The notes beneath the pieces were generated by a model that searched no databases, was not told the DNA's origin, and saw only the letters and a list, made by a program, of their open reading frames with translations. A stretch of DNA of 64,000 nt from Trichosporon coremiiforme. Taxonomy: Eukaryota > Basidiomycota > Tremellomycetes > Trichosporonales > Trichosporonaceae. Of this stretch, positions 11,911-23,001 are shown piece by piece (position 1 is the stretch's first letter; each line of letters starts with the position of its first letter). A program made the position numbers and the translations under genes. The DNA is taken from positions 1,787,447 through 1,851,446 of the forward strand of contig BCJJ01000005.1 in NCBI GenBank assembly GCA_039545355.1, given 5' to 3'.

Positions 11911-13916
11911 ATGGTCGACATAAAGGGCTGGCTGCAGAATGCAGCTTCCAGTGAGCTTCGGTTAGCTGCCGTCTCAGCTGACATCAGGTCTCGGCCCCGG
12001 ACAGGTCATCAAGCCGGACAACCTGACGTATCTCGAGGCGATGAATGCTCTGGAAGTGAGTGGGGCAGGCAGCTAGGCGTTACACCTCCTAAGCTAACAG
12101 ACAGATGATGGATCCCGCAATGGACTGGGGAGTCAACTTCAATCCGCACGGCAAGTTCGACCCGCACGCTGCGCTGTCGCCCGTTCAAGTCTGCTGGATC
12201 ATGGACGAGATGGCCGCTCGCCAAGTCGCGTGGTTGCGGGGCGGCACGGTTGCGCAGACCTTCCTCACGTCGCTGCACTACCACAACCCGTTGTCTCTGC
12301 AGCCGAATGTGCCCGTGTCCGACCCCTCGTTCTACCAGGCTGAAGCGGCTTGCGCCGCCTTACGTGCCTTCGTGCTCGCGTACGCCAAGGGCATCGAAGT
12401 GGCCTACTACGCGGTACTGGACAGCAGCGCCGTGCGAGATGGCGAGGACACATGGCTGGACACGTACGGTGTCCCGCTCGAGACAACGGAGAGCATCGAT
12501 GACGTGCGCGCGTACGCTTCGAGCTGCGCGCGCTGGCTGCTCAGCGGCGACCACGGACCGGACTGGGACGCCAACGCCTGGGTACAGGTTGTGAACCGGC
12601 TTAACTTCCAGCTGACGTGGATGGACACGCTGAGTCTCAAGGTCTCGCGCCGGCCGGGTCCCATCCACCTCGCGCCCGAGAGCGCAAAAGTCGACTGGGC
12701 GTTCGACAACGTTGCGCCCTTCCTCCGCCAGAACATGCCCCTGCCGACGCTCACGATGCCGGGACACGCCGAGACGTGGGCGATCTTTGCCCACGCAATG
12801 GAGGACATGGAGTATGCGCGGGCGTTGTCAAAGCTAGACCTCCGCGAGCGGGAAATGGCCCTATTGCGAGGGCGCGGCGAGATGCTGCCCGTCGTACGAG
12901 CTCTCTGGAAGGTAAGCTTCAGACCTCTGTCGTGTTAGCTTACAACAGGTCCTCCTCGTTGACAACCACCCCGTGAATCAGATGATGGACGAGTGGCTCG
13001 ACGACATCGGCGCCGGAGATGTCATGCCCACAATTGACGCAGCGATAGCGAAGGAGGACCGGTGGTCCTTTTCGTACATCCGGGACATCACTGGCGGAGT
13101 AAGCTCTCCGACCCGTTTTCTTGAGCTAACCCCAGACTCTCGCCGGGACATTGGGATCGCCACTCCAGAACCCTGCACGGACACGAAGAGTGTACGAGCA
13201 CTACGCGCGGACATGGGCGGAGCAGGCGGCAGCGGCAACGAGGCTGACGCGGAAATGCCCCGCAGCCGCGCCACTCATCAAGATCCTGCAAGGACGCGCG
13301 CTCGACTGCCAGCTGAACGCGAGCCTGCTCGCTTTCGATCTCGGCCTCGTGGGCCACAACGAGCGCCGCATGATGTGGTGGTGGGTTGCGAAGGTGGCTG
13401 GGGCGCGCTCCGTGCTCGACGACGCATGGCAGGCGCGCTGGGCCGCAGCATGGCTCAGCATTGCGTCCGCCATGGTTCTCGTGAGTTACCTGAACAGTAC
13501 CCGTAACTGACACGACAGCTGTACACGGCCATCCCCGCGAGCAAAGTCTCCGTGCCGAAGAACCAGTTCATGCTCCGGCACAAGCTGGCGCTGCGGGGCG
13601 CGCTGTTAAAACCGGCATGGGACGACTGGCAGGCGGCGCGGAAAGCCTTCGACAGAGTCTCGGTGCGTAGCTGGCATGATAGGGTGACTGAGCTAACGGA
13701 CAGCCGGACGAAGCACTCGAGCGGGCAGAGGAGTGGCTCGTTGATGGCGAAGAGAAGCTCGGCGACGTCGAGAGCCGGACGCTGCGCACGACGTCGCTGC
13801 GGCAAGTCGCGCACGCGAACGCGGCGCTGCTGGCGCAGGGCGGCCCACTCGCCTGGGACGAGGAGACACGGTACTCGATTCCGAAGCTGAAGCAGCCAGC
13901 ACAGACGCAAGCGTAG
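11911..13916 (+). CDS. MAK10: N-alpha-acetyltransferase C auxiliary subunit (NAA35/MAK10)
   Basis: Auxiliary subunit of the NatC complex, which acetylates N-termini starting Met followed by a hydrophobic residue and anchors the catalytic subunit at the ribosome. Seven exons (11911-11950, 11988-12055, 12105-12911, 12949-13098, 13136-13480, 13519-13662, 13704-13916) join in frame to 588 residues. The family hallmark near the N-terminus is clear: LEAMNALEMMDPAMDWG, followed by WIMDEMAARQVAWLRG and TFLTSLHYHNP. The product is shorter than yeast Mak10 (about 730), mainly in the C-terminal half, which is typical for trimmed basidiomycete members but could also reflect a missed exon. The frame across the first intron demands the acceptor CATCAG, giving SSLGPGQVIKPDN. 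Introns are 37-49 nt. Confidence 0.9.
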
Positions 13917-14015
13917 GGTATACCCAGCATCAAATCTCCGGCCCCAGCATCACAGCATCACCATTCTTGATATAGTGTACACTAGTAACATGCAAAATCT
14001 AATGAACTCTCTAAG

Positions 14016-15606
14016 TTACGGCTCGACGACCTCGGCGGGCGTCGTTCCGTTGAGGGCGGCCTGCTCCTCGGCGTCGGGCTTCGGCGCGTCCTTCTTCGCC
14101 TTGGCCGCCTCGGCAGCCGCAGCCTTCTCCTCCATCTCTCGCGCCTTCTTCTCTTCGCGCTCCTTCTCGATCTGGGCAATCTCCACATCCCACTGGGGTT
14201 GGAGCTCCGCAATCGCAGCATCCCTGGAGGCCTCGTTCTCCTTGAACCGCTTCCACTCCGGGCGCTGGGACAAGCGCGCCTCGAGGTCGTGACAGAACTG
14301 GGCCCCGTGCTCCTTGGCGTTGAGCATGTCGATCTCGATCCCCGCCGATCTGACGCCCTCAGCGACCTCGTCAAAGCTCTTCGCGCGCGCAATGACGGCG
14401 TTGAACTCCTTGCGCTGCTGCTTGTTCAGCTTTCCGATCGGCGCGGCGGAGGGTTTGAACTGCGTCAGGAGGAATTTCGTGTTGCCCCACGCGTTCTCGC
14501 TCCACTCGCCAATGTACAGGAGCAGCGGGACGATGATGGCCGCGGCATCGACCATCTCCTCGGCAAAGACACTGGGGTTGCGCTCAGCTGAGCGGCCCAG
14601 CATGGCGCTAGACGCGCCAGTCGCCTCACACATCGCCTTCCAGTTCTCATAACCTTCCCCGTCCCCGTTCAGGATGACGTTGACGCCGCGCTCCTTCCCC
14701 AAATCTACGACCGCCTTGACGCGCTCCCAGATCGCGGCCTCGCGGGGCCGCATGTCCCGCGTGCGCGCGTGAACGCTCAGGTTGCGAATTCCCGTACGCA
14801 GGATCTGCGCGGCGAGGAGCTGCGTCTCGGGCCGCGTTTGAAGGATGCGGATCTTGCACGACACGGGAAGCGGGAGGTCGGCGATCAGACGGCGGAGTAT
14901 GTCGAGCAGCAGGTCAGGAGTCGAGAGCAAAGCCGCGCCCATGCCCGCGTGCGTGCTGAAAGGCTTAGGACAGCCGCAGTTCAGGTCGAAGCCGGAGACG
15001 TCTTGCGCTACGACCTTGGCAGCGGCGGCGGCCAGGCGCGGGTTCGAGGTGCCGAGCTGGAAGATGACTGATGTCAGCTGCGGGAGAGGAGGAAAGCTTA
15101 CGGAACGGCTTCTCCACGGGGTGCGTCGAGAAGATGGCCCCCTGGCCCTTCGTGTACGTGATAACGCCAGTCTCGGCTGCTTGTCAGCTATGTCCGTTCA
15201 CGATTAGCTTACGGTCAACCACGCGCTTGGCGCCGATAATGGCTCGGTCCACGATCTCGGGCGACCACACGAGCCCAGCGCCGTAGTAGAGGCTGAGGAG
15301 GCGGGTTGGCAGCGTTCCCGTGCGGACCATGGGGGCAAGGACGAGTTTGCTGTTGTACTCGAGCTCGTAGGCGTACTTCTTCTCCGTCTCGACGGGCAGG
15401 CCCATGACCTCGCGCACGCGGGCGAGGACCGGCGCCGCCTCCTCGTCCGACACCTCGCGCACGCGCGTCTCGGGGCCGGGGTCGCGGCGCTGGTCCCGCT
15501 TCTGCTTTTTCGAGACGGGGGAGGAGCCCAGGGACGCGGTCGGGGAGAGGGGTCGCACGACGGAAACCATTTCGTTGAAGATAGAGGCGAGGCGCCGGAG
15601 CGACAT
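14016..15606 (-). CDS. SMM1: tRNA-dihydrouridine(20) synthase (DUS2/SMM1)
   Basis: FMN- and NAD(P)H-dependent enzyme that reduces uridine 20 in the tRNA D-loop. Three exons (15606-15213, 15176-15102, 15067-14016) give 506 residues. The TIM-barrel start VLAPMVRTGTLPTRLL, the active-site segment DLNCGCPKPF (catalytic Cys189) and the FMN-binding LNGDGEGYENW are visible. The C-terminal 70 residues form a charged Glu/Lys/Ala-rich tail after the DUS2-specific region. The ATG at 15606 is the first in frame after an upstream stretch without ATG; an internal Met (MVSVVRP) twelve codons later is an alternative. Convergent with NAA35 with a 100-bp spacer. Family assignment is firm, subtype by overall layout and neighbouring conserved blocks. 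Confidence 0.9.
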
Positions 15607-15986
15607 TCGCGTTGGATGAGGAAGAGGTCTCAAGATTTCAGGTGGCAACTTTTCGGGTCAGGGTGGAGGTCGGGTGGCGGGGGGAAGGGAGGTTGAAGGG
15701 GGGCATGCTGCCGACTGCGCAGCGCAAGCAACGACCTGCAGCAGTGTCTTGCGCTTGAATGCATTCCGTGCACTATTCATGCGATCAGAAGTCTTCAGCT
15801 AGAGCATGAAGACGGTGTGCAGATGCTGGAAAAGGAAACACGATAGTACCTCTGCGCCCCCTTGGGGACCCCGGAGTGAACCGGCAATTAGCAGCACCTC
15901 GATTGGCTCGACATCGTTATGGCACCTGTTACATATCGAAGAATACAGACACAGAACCCAGCAGCGGACAGGACATGGACGCAGAG
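15607..15986. other. Spacer upstream of DUS2
   Basis: About 380 bases between the DUS2 start and the last exon of the XAP5 gene. It contains a G-rich tract on the plus strand (15660-15705). No gene seen. Confidence 0.5.
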
Positions 15987-17131
15987 TTACGCGATTTTCT
16001 GGCGTCAGCTGACTTCACACACCTGGAATCTTACGTAGGATCCATAGTCTTTGTCTGGATCATAGACCTCCCATCGTGAAGCGGGAAAGATCTGGTGTCA
16101 GCTCGGAGAAGCGCGCTGCAAAGCTTACATGCTTGAATCGATTGTACCAGGAGCGCTCGACGACCTTGCCGGCGTGACTCTCGTCCTTTTCCTTTGTAGC
16201 GTCTGAAATGAGACGCACGTCGTCGTGGACATCGAAGTTGAAGAGTGGGCCAGACTTGCCGCGAGCCTTGTTGATGATAAAGTCGTAGAACGTGTAGTGG
16301 TGCGGGATGATAAGGTCCTCCTGTTTGTCAGCTCCAGCGACTCCGATCAGCTCACCTTGATGTACATCAAGTTGTCGACGCTCGTCCCTCGCAGCTCCGG
16401 CACTTGGTTCCGACACTTGCCGAGGAAGGCGCCAATGTCGTCGCCCTTCTTGCACTCGACAACCTTGCGGTGGCCACTGCCGTCCCAGTACGAGTACGTG
16501 ATCTCAATCACCTCGTTCTTGATACGGTCCTGCTCCGCGAGCCAGGTCTTGCGGAGCTCTTCCCGCATCTCTCGCTCTTGCGCCTCGCGCTCGCGATCCG
16601 GGAGGAAGGACGTGTCGACATTCGGATTCTTGGACAGCTTCGGCCGCTTCGACTCGGGCTCCGATGCCTCTGTCTCCTCTCCCTCGTCGTCACCAAGGAA
16701 GGACAGCTTCGATTTGGCTTTCCGCTTATCCTTCTTAGACTTCTTCCCGGAAGTTCTATTTGTCAGCTGCTTGACGAGCGTTCTAGCTCACATCTTCTCC
16801 TGGGCGGTCTTGGCGGCCTGCTTGCGCTTCTCCTCCTCGATTTCTTCCTTTGTTTTCTGGAAATCTTCGAGAGTCACGAGACCGATCGTTGACCTCTTCA
16901 GCCGTTCGTCCACCGACTCGTCGACGCCGACAAATCGCGAGTCAGACGCATCATCTTGAGGTTTCTGGCTATTAGCTGAACCAGGCTCCCCATCAACTCA
17001 CTGTTATGTTGTTGTTTTCGCGTTTCGAATCAACCTGGGGACGCGGCTCTGGGGAGCCGCCATGTAAGCTTGATACACCAAACAGACGACCCCCATCTAC
17101 TTACTTCTTCCCGCGCCTCGACTCCTGCCAT
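15987..17131 (-). CDS. XAP5/FAM50 family protein (nuclear, splicing-associated)
   Basis: XAP5 proteins (human FAM50A/B) are nuclear and associate with spliceosome C-complex proteins and chromatin. Seven exons (17131-17105, 17034-17002, 16964-16792, 16755-16356, 16320-16129, 16091-16035, 15998-15987) join in frame to 297 residues. The diagnostic C-terminal half is intact: [50 protein letters not shown] and [19 protein letters not shown]. The N-terminal third is a charged Lys/Glu coiled region. Oddities: the final coding exon is only 12 nt (KIA plus stop), and the first two exons are 27 and 33 nt. The N-terminus is shorter than in animals, so an upstream exon cannot be excluded. Divergent from Ran with about 300 bp between starts. 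Confidence 0.9.
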
Positions 17132-17434
17132 CGTGATTGCTCGCTGGGCACTTCAGTAGATGCAGTGTCAAGAATGTTGAGCAGGTGGTCGATCCCTCCA
17201 GAATGTCAACAAATGGTGAATTCCTTATGACGCTTGTAATAGTCACGTGAATTATATTAGGATTGATTACTAATGTAACGCAGGGCGGGAGAAAATGGCA
17301 AAAATAAAGGGATAGAAAATTCTGGCTGAGCACGGTGGTGTTGTCTGACGAGCCAGTGAATCAACACTGGGCAGTATCTCCTTCCTCTCTTTCCCGACTC
17401 TCCCTTCATACCCTCGTTCTTCTAATCAAAAAAA
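17132..17434. other. Divergent promoter XAP5 / Ran
   Basis: About 300 bases serving two housekeeping genes read in opposite directions. A pyrimidine-rich plus-strand stretch (17369-17425) runs up to the A-rich leader of Ran, whose ATG follows an unbroken A tract. No canonical TATA is evident. Confidence 0.5.
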
Positions 17435-18816
17435 ATGTCGCAGCAGGAGCCCGTTGCTACTTTCAAGCTCGTCCTTTGCGGTGACGGTGGTACCGTGAGT
17501 TTTGTGCAGACAGCTGGTCTTCGCGTTCAGCCACTGCGATCTGTTTGTGTGACGTTGCTGACTTCTGCAGGGTAAGCATAGCAATCACAACTTCTTGTTT
17601 CAATAACTGACATCGACTTTTGCTACACGGACATGCTCTGACCCGCTCTATGATTTACTCTGCATCGCTTTCGCTCAACAGGCAAGGTGAGTGACGGCTC
17701 CATCAGCTTTTGTGATTGTTGTCGATGACGCTGACAAACTCAGACCACCTTCGTCAAGCGTCACCTTTCCGGTGTGTAGCTCAAGCTCTAACGTGTCAAG
17801 ATTGCTAACCGCCTCTACAGGCGAGTTCGAGAAGAAGTACATTGGTAAGTTTGCCTGCACCTGCTGTCGCCGCCACTCGCCTGTTTCGGCGTCCAGAAGC
17901 CCCATCACTCAGACCTTCCGCTGACGCCCCACAGCCACCCTTGGTGTCGAGGTCCACCCTCTGAAGTTCCACACCACCGTTGTACGTATCCGCTCTCCAC
18001 TGCCTCTCGATTGGGCTTCGTTTGCGTGAACTGGAGGCAATGGCAATCTGGCCTGCAGATTTGATTCGAGCGCCGGCAATCCGGCGCTCAAACCCTGCCT
18101 CGATTGACTTGCCACCTGCCCATCGCTTATTCGCCGACTCGCGTCGTAATCGTCACTTTTATCCGCGATCTCTTCCAGCGAAGAACTTCGTGACGACGAT
18201 TCCATCTGCTCAGCGACCTCGATCGGCTCTTGAGTGGTGCGCGGAATGACGTCGAAGCCTCAGCCTCCAATTCAACCAAAAAACGACAGCCCCAATCTGA
18301 TACCGCGACGCGGTACGCTGACACCATCAGGGTGAGATCCTCTTCAACGTCTGGGACACCGCCGGTCAGGAGAAGTTCGGTGGTCTCCGTGACGGTTACT
18401 ACATCCAGGGACAGTGCGGTATCATCATGTTCGACGTTACCTCGCGTATCACCTACAAGAACGTCCCNAACTGGCACCGTGACCTCGAGCGTGTCTGNGA
18501 GAACATCCCCATCGTTCTCTGNGGNAACAAGGTCGACGTCAAGGAGCGCAAGGTCAAGACCGGCAACGTCACCTTCCACCGCAAGAAGAACCTCCAGTAC
18601 TTCGAGATCTCGGCCAAGTCCAACTACAACTTCGAGAAGCCCTTCCTCTGGCTCGCCCGCAAGCTCACCGGCAACCAGCAGCTCGAGCTTGTCGCCGCCC
18701 CCGCCCTGATGCCCGCCGAGGTCCAGGTTGACTCCAACCTCATGTCCCGGTACGAGCAGGAGCTCCAGGCCGCCGCTGCCGCCCCCCTTCCCGACGAGGA
18801 CGACGCCGACCTCTAG
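17435..18816 (+). CDS. GSP1: GTP-binding nuclear protein Ran
   Basis: Small GTPase that drives nuclear import and export through importins and exportins and organises the spindle. Seven exons are inferred: 17435-17494, 17571 (one nucleotide), 17682-17686 (five nucleotides), 17744-17771, 17821-17844, 17935-17981 and 18331-18816. Their sum is 651 nt, exactly 216 residues, the length of human Ran; without the single G the P-loop codon for Gly21 and the whole downstream frame fail. Visible motifs: P-loop GDGGTGKTT (17-24 region), [32 protein letters not shown], and the acidic tail DEDDADL. Four ambiguous bases (18468, 18498, 18522, 18525) fall at third codon positions; two of them are in TGN codons that must be Cys. 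The identification is certain; the micro-exons are inference from frame and splice sites. Confidence 0.97.
17571..17571 (+). other. Candidate single-nucleotide exon in Ran
   Basis: The sequence reads GCTGACTTCTGCAG, then G, then GTAAGC. The upstream element is a textbook branch plus acceptor and the downstream hexamer a textbook donor, leaving one base between. That G followed by GCAAG (17682-17686) supplies Gly-Lys of the invariant P-loop GGTGKT. No alternative GT-AG pairing in this interval restores it. It divides a 187-nt interval into introns of 76 and 110 nt. Confidence 0.75.
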
Positions 18817-18971
18817 AATGGTTCATTACATGTTAATACTTTCCTTCATCCCATAGCGCCATAGTGTGTCGTTGTGCCTAGCCGAGTCGATGAAATCTCT
18901 GCATATTGTTTAAAAGTGGAACGGTGCGTTCTGCATGCAAAATGGAGTAATGCGTGTAACAAGATCTAAGT

Positions 18972-19586
18972 CTACTTCTGCTCCTCGGCCGGCGGCGCCG
19001 GCGCCTCGTACTCCTCACCCTTCTTCTTGAGTCTTGAGACGTGACGGTGAGGGAACCTCTCCTGGATCATGCGCTGCTTGGCGAGCTCTTCCCGACGCTG
19101 CTTCTGACAGACCTCCCTGGGTGGTGTCAATATACTTCCTTCGATATGCTCCTGCAGTCCTACTTACCAACTTCCGAGTGAAACGGCGCAGAAAGTGAAC
19201 ACTGCCCAGTTCGAAGCCGAGGAGACGACTGCTGTCAGCTTCAACATCGGTCGATCTGCGACTTACTCCTGGTGCCAAGGAAGCGCACCGCTCCGATGCC
19301 GACGCCCGTACCAATACCGTAGAGCAATGAGTTACGAACGCACGGGATGTTGCCGAGGTTCTTGAAGTCCTCAATGGGCCTGATCCTCTGTCGATGTTAG
19401 CATTCGGAATGAGATATTGACTACCTTGATCGCCGTCCAAGAGTCCTGGAACAGGTTTCCAGCCCGCCTCTCGTCGGTCGGCAGCGCGCCCGGGGCAGCG
19501 TCCGGAGTGATCGGGCTGTTTCCCGCGGGGATGTTGAGGATCGGCTTCGGCTCGTTCCCTGGTCGTCGGTTCTCGTGGTCAGACAT
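18972..19586 (-). CDS. COX20: Cytochrome c oxidase assembly protein COX20
   Basis: Mitochondrial inner-membrane chaperone that handles newly made Cox2 before its metallation. Four exons (19586-19425, 19387-19267, 19228-19168, 19116-18972) give 162 residues. The family core follows a disordered N-terminus: DFKNLGNIPCVRNSLLYGIG, a first membrane segment GTGVGIGAVRFLG, a second SNWAVFTFCAVSLGSW, and the conserved WEVCQKQRREE on exit. The C-terminus is a charged tail ending PPAEEQK. Phase agrees at all three introns. It shares a 211-bp divergent promoter with COG2. Confidence 0.88.
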
Positions 19587-19797
19587 GGTGTCGGTGAGAG
19601 AGGTTGTTATTACGAAGTGGAGATGGCGAATGGAAAAGAGCACCTGGCGGAGAATCCAGGTGAATGGTGGGACGGAGATCGCCACGGGTCCGCGCCCTTG
19701 AGTTGGCCCAGTAGTGAAGTCAGTGACGCGCTGTACACAATCCAGCCGCCCTCTGCAACGCACCCCAACCACAACTTTCGAGACCTCGACGCAGACG
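19587..19797. promoter_or_regulatory. Bidirectional promoter COX20 / COG2
   Basis: Only 211 bp separate the two divergent start codons (19586 and 19798), so both promoters and both 5' leaders must lie in it. No TATA box is evident. If COG2 instead starts at the in-frame ATG at 19714, the shared space is 127 bp. Confidence 0.6.
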
Positions 19798-21915
19798 ATG
19801 GCGGCGACAGTGGAGTCATCGGAGCCGCTGGCCGCCGAAAATGCCGCCGGACCCAGCTCCGACCCGACAGTGAACGGCACCGCGCCCCGCGCCTCCACGT
19901 CGTCCGCGCACTCCCTCGACCTTCCTTCCCTCGTTCCGCTATCGCACGACCACGCCCTTCTCTCCTCAGCGACATTCGACGTCGATGCCTTCCTGTTATC
20001 ACGGATCCACATTCCGCTCGACGAGCTCCGCGGCGAGCTGCGATCATACCTCGGAGTGCTGCGGGAAGAGCTCGTGCAGCTCATCAACGACGATTATGAG
20101 GAGTTCATCTCGCTCGGCACAGGCATGCGGGGAGAGAGTGACCGATTGAAGCGGCTGCAGAAGCCGCTAGAGATGCTGCGGGGAGAAGTGGAGGTGGTGC
20201 GAGACGTGCTCGCGTCACACCAGGACGCAGTGCAGGCGAAACTCGATGAGCGGGCAACGCTGCGCGAGGAGAAGGCGCTGCTTGAGCTCCTGCAGCGGTT
20301 GTTCGAGACGTTAACCCGCGCCGAGTCGCTGGACACTGCGTCGGACGACGCGGAGCGCCCAAAAGCCGTCGCCCGTCTCGCAGGAGAGTACACACAGCTC
20401 GTGTACCTGCGCAACAAGGTGCGGAAGGAGGGCTGCAAGCTGGCCGACGTCGCGGAACCGCGCATCGACAAGCTGCGGACACGGCTGAACAGCGACCTCT
20501 CGACGCTCCTGACAACGGCACTCGAGGCGAAGGACGAGGCGCACATCCGCCAATACCTGCGGACGTACGATGTGATCGAGGCATGGGAGGACGCCGAGAG
20601 CGTTGTCCGGGACGACGTCGAGACCTGGTGCCGGAGCAATATCCGGGCAGCGGCGCTCTCCGACCCCGTTACTGCTCCCGACTCTCTGGCACCGAGTGCG
20701 CAGCGGCTAAAGCCCTCGACGCCGCTGGCCGTGCTCTACAACCGCATCCTGGACCAGGTCGAGGTGTACCAGCCGCTGATCAAGATGGCGCAAGCGCTGA
20801 GCGCGCACTTCGACTTCTTCTCGCGCGTGCTGTGGCCCGAGATCTCCAAGTCTGTCGTGGACAACCTTGGCAGCGTCGTCTTTGCGGCGGGCCGGCCAGA
20901 CGAGCTGCACAAGCACTACACGGCGACGCATCAGTTCCTGACGCACTTCGAATCCTATGCGCCGAGCATCGACGCTGTCATCGCCGTGCGCGAGTCGCCC
21001 GAGTACAACGCGTTCGAACGGAGATGGCAGCTGCCCGTCTACTTCCAGCTGCGGTGGAAGGAGATCGTGACCACGTTCGACTCTGCGCTGAACAGCACAA
21101 CCGGCTCAGCAACCTCACCCTGGCACCTGCCACAGAGCCAGGCGGCGTGGACCGCGTTCCAGCGCTGCTGGGCTCGCGACATCTTCCTTCCAGAACTCAC
21201 CCACCGCTTCTGGCGCCTCAGCCTCCAAATCGTCTCGCGATATGGGCTGTGGCTGTCGAACCAGCTCGTCAACTTCAAGGAGGACGAGGACGACGCGGCA
21301 CTCCGCTTCGCTGCGTCTGCCATCGCCGACAGCGACCTGCTTCTGGAAAAGATCGCGACACTGCCGGAACTCGTTGAGCTTGGCGTCGACCTGCCCCTGT
21401 CTCTGTCCACAACACCATACGCCGAGCGCATCGTGCTCATCCTGCAGAAGCGGTGCGCGGAGCCGCTGAAACTGGTCCGCTCTGTTGCGTCGCAGTTCCG
21501 CGCCTCTAGCTCTAAGAACAGCGGCCCGCCAGCGGCGTCCTACTTTGTGCCGCAGCTGCTGAAGCCGGTGCACGCCTTCTTTGACGCGCGGCCAGCGCTG
21601 AAGGCAAAGTACCAGGCGCCGTGGGCGGGGCAGGTGGCCGACCACGTGATGAGCAACTATGCGCAGATCCTGGTGCAGGTGCGCAAGACGGAGGACCTGT
21701 TGCGGCGGCACCGCAAGACGCGCAAGGGCGGCTTCTCGCTCTTCGGGTCGCAGAATGCGGCGCAGGACGATGGCGCCGACGACGAGCGCTTCAAGGCGCA
21801 GATGCTCGCTGACGTCGAGGGTCTGGCGGCCGACGCGAAGAGTCTCGGCGTCACTGTTGACAACATGGGTTCGTGGGCTGGGCTCAAGGACGTCGTGGAG
21901 CGCCCAGCAGAATAG
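19798..21915 (+). CDS. COG2: Conserved oligomeric Golgi complex subunit 2
   Basis: Lobe A subunit of the COG tether, which captures retrograde vesicles at the Golgi. The gene is intronless and codes for 705 residues from the ATG at 19798 (an in-frame ATG at 19714 would add 28). The N-terminal COG2 domain is clear: FDVDAFLLSRIHIPLDELRG, LRSYLGVLREELVQLINDDY, FISLGTGMRGESDRLKRL, then a helical, coiled-coil-prone region to about residue 180 and a long helical rod. The length matches animal COG2 (about 740). Lack of introns contrasts with most neighbours and may suggest retrocopy replacement of an ancestral gene, but this is inference. Confidence 0.9.
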   Translation: MAATVESSEPLAAENAAGPSSDPTVNGTAPRASTSSAHSLDLPSLVPLSHDHALLSSATFDVDAFLLSRIHIPLDELRGELRSYLGVLREELVQLINDDYEEFISLGTGMRGESDRLKRLQKPLEMLRGEVEVVRDVLASHQDAVQAKLDERATLREEKALLELLQRLFETLTRAESLDTASDDAERPKAVARLAGEYTQLVYLRNKVRKEGCKLADVAEPRIDKLRTRLNSDLSTLLTTALEAKDEAHIRQYLRTYDVIEAWEDAESVVRDDVETWCRSNIRAAALSDPVTAPDSLAPSAQRLKPSTPLAVLYNRILDQVEVYQPLIKMAQALSAHFDFFSRVLWPEISKSVVDNLGSVVFAAGRPDELHKHYTATHQFLTHFESYAPSIDAVIAVRESPEYNAFERRWQLPVYFQLRWKEIVTTFDSALNSTTGSATSPWHLPQSQAAWTAFQRCWARDIFLPELTHRFWRLSLQIVSRYGLWLSNQLVNFKEDEDDAALRFAASAIADSDLLLEKIATLPELVELGVDLPLSLSTTPYAERIVLILQKRCAEPLKLVRSVASQFRASSSKNSGPPAASYFVPQLLKPVHAFFDARPALKAKYQAPWAGQVADHVMSNYAQILVQVRKTEDLLRRHRKTRKGGFSLFGSQNAAQDDGADDERFKAQMLADVEGLAADAKSLGVTVDNMGSWAGLKDVVERPAE

Positions 21916-23001
21916 ACGTAGACATTCGTATCTGTTGTAGGCCGTCGGCCGATGCGTCCATGATCTAGAACAAGGTGACTTCCGAGTCGGGAATCGGGAT
22001 CCTCGGGTGATCCAGCGATCCAGCCTGCCGTTCCAGTAGATAAACCTGTAGATGCACATGCTGCAAACCTGGCGATTGGCGTTCCGATGACGGCTGACGA
22101 CGGCTGATCATGACCTGGCGCGTCGATATCGGACACCTCGGTGTAGACCCCAGGCGGTGTGATGGTTTGCGGGTGGTGCGTCCATGGGCAGGGGAACGGC
22201 CCGAGATCTGCAGATCACTTTGCATTGCGGCCAGGTGCCCAAGGAGTAGGCGAGTAAGGAGTCATCTGCGCTCGTCATTCGTCAGATACATGGAGGACAG
22301 TGGGGGCGCAGAGTTGGGACAGTGGAATAAATCGGCCGATTGCGGACGACCAAAACCAAATCTGCGGGAAGGACCGCCGTCAGACCCCGTGCGCGACAGG
22401 ACACGTGGCTATCTCCTAGCCCGGGCGTGCCGAGCCCTGCCAAATATTCGGCGCTCAGCGGACTGGCCCCTCTCCCCCGCAATAGCGAGCCAGCAGCTTC
22501 CGGACGACCCGCACAGAAGCACGCAGCCGCACTCGTAAGTTCACGTCGTCGCAGCCAATCGACTCGCACGCCCGCCACCGACACATCAGCCCTGCTGCCA
22601 CCTGGGGCCAGAGAGCGGTGATTAAACCATGCCATGCGCTCGGCATGGCGTACGGCACACACGGTTTACCCCTGCCCTGCCAGACCACGGCACAGAACGG
22701 CGAGTATCGCTGAGTCAGGAATCGTGGGGTGGGTCTCACTCGCTTTCCAGTCGAGTCACCCAGAGAGACACCCGACACGGCAACATAGGGCCAGCCGCAA
22801 TCACCGTGGCGGCGACAAGAGCGACAAGGGCGACCCGACGCCAGCCGCTCATCGGGTCTGCCAAGATCTGCAGTCGGGTCCGGAGGTGCGCTCACGGGAC
22901 CGGCAGGGGGTGGGGTGGGACGGGATCTGCATTCGTTATGCAATGTGGGTGTGCAGGTTAGTCGCGGGCTGGGAGCGTCGTGTTCTGTGGGAACCAGATT
23001 T

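Noticed and set aside
15607..15648. Longer N-terminus for DUS2
   Set aside because: The upstream frame is open but begins without an ATG.
19714..19797. Upstream ATG of COG2 as the true start
   Set aside because: The added residues are not conserved-looking and would cut the shared promoter to 127 bp; the ATG at 19798 has better context (GACGATGGCG). It remains possible.
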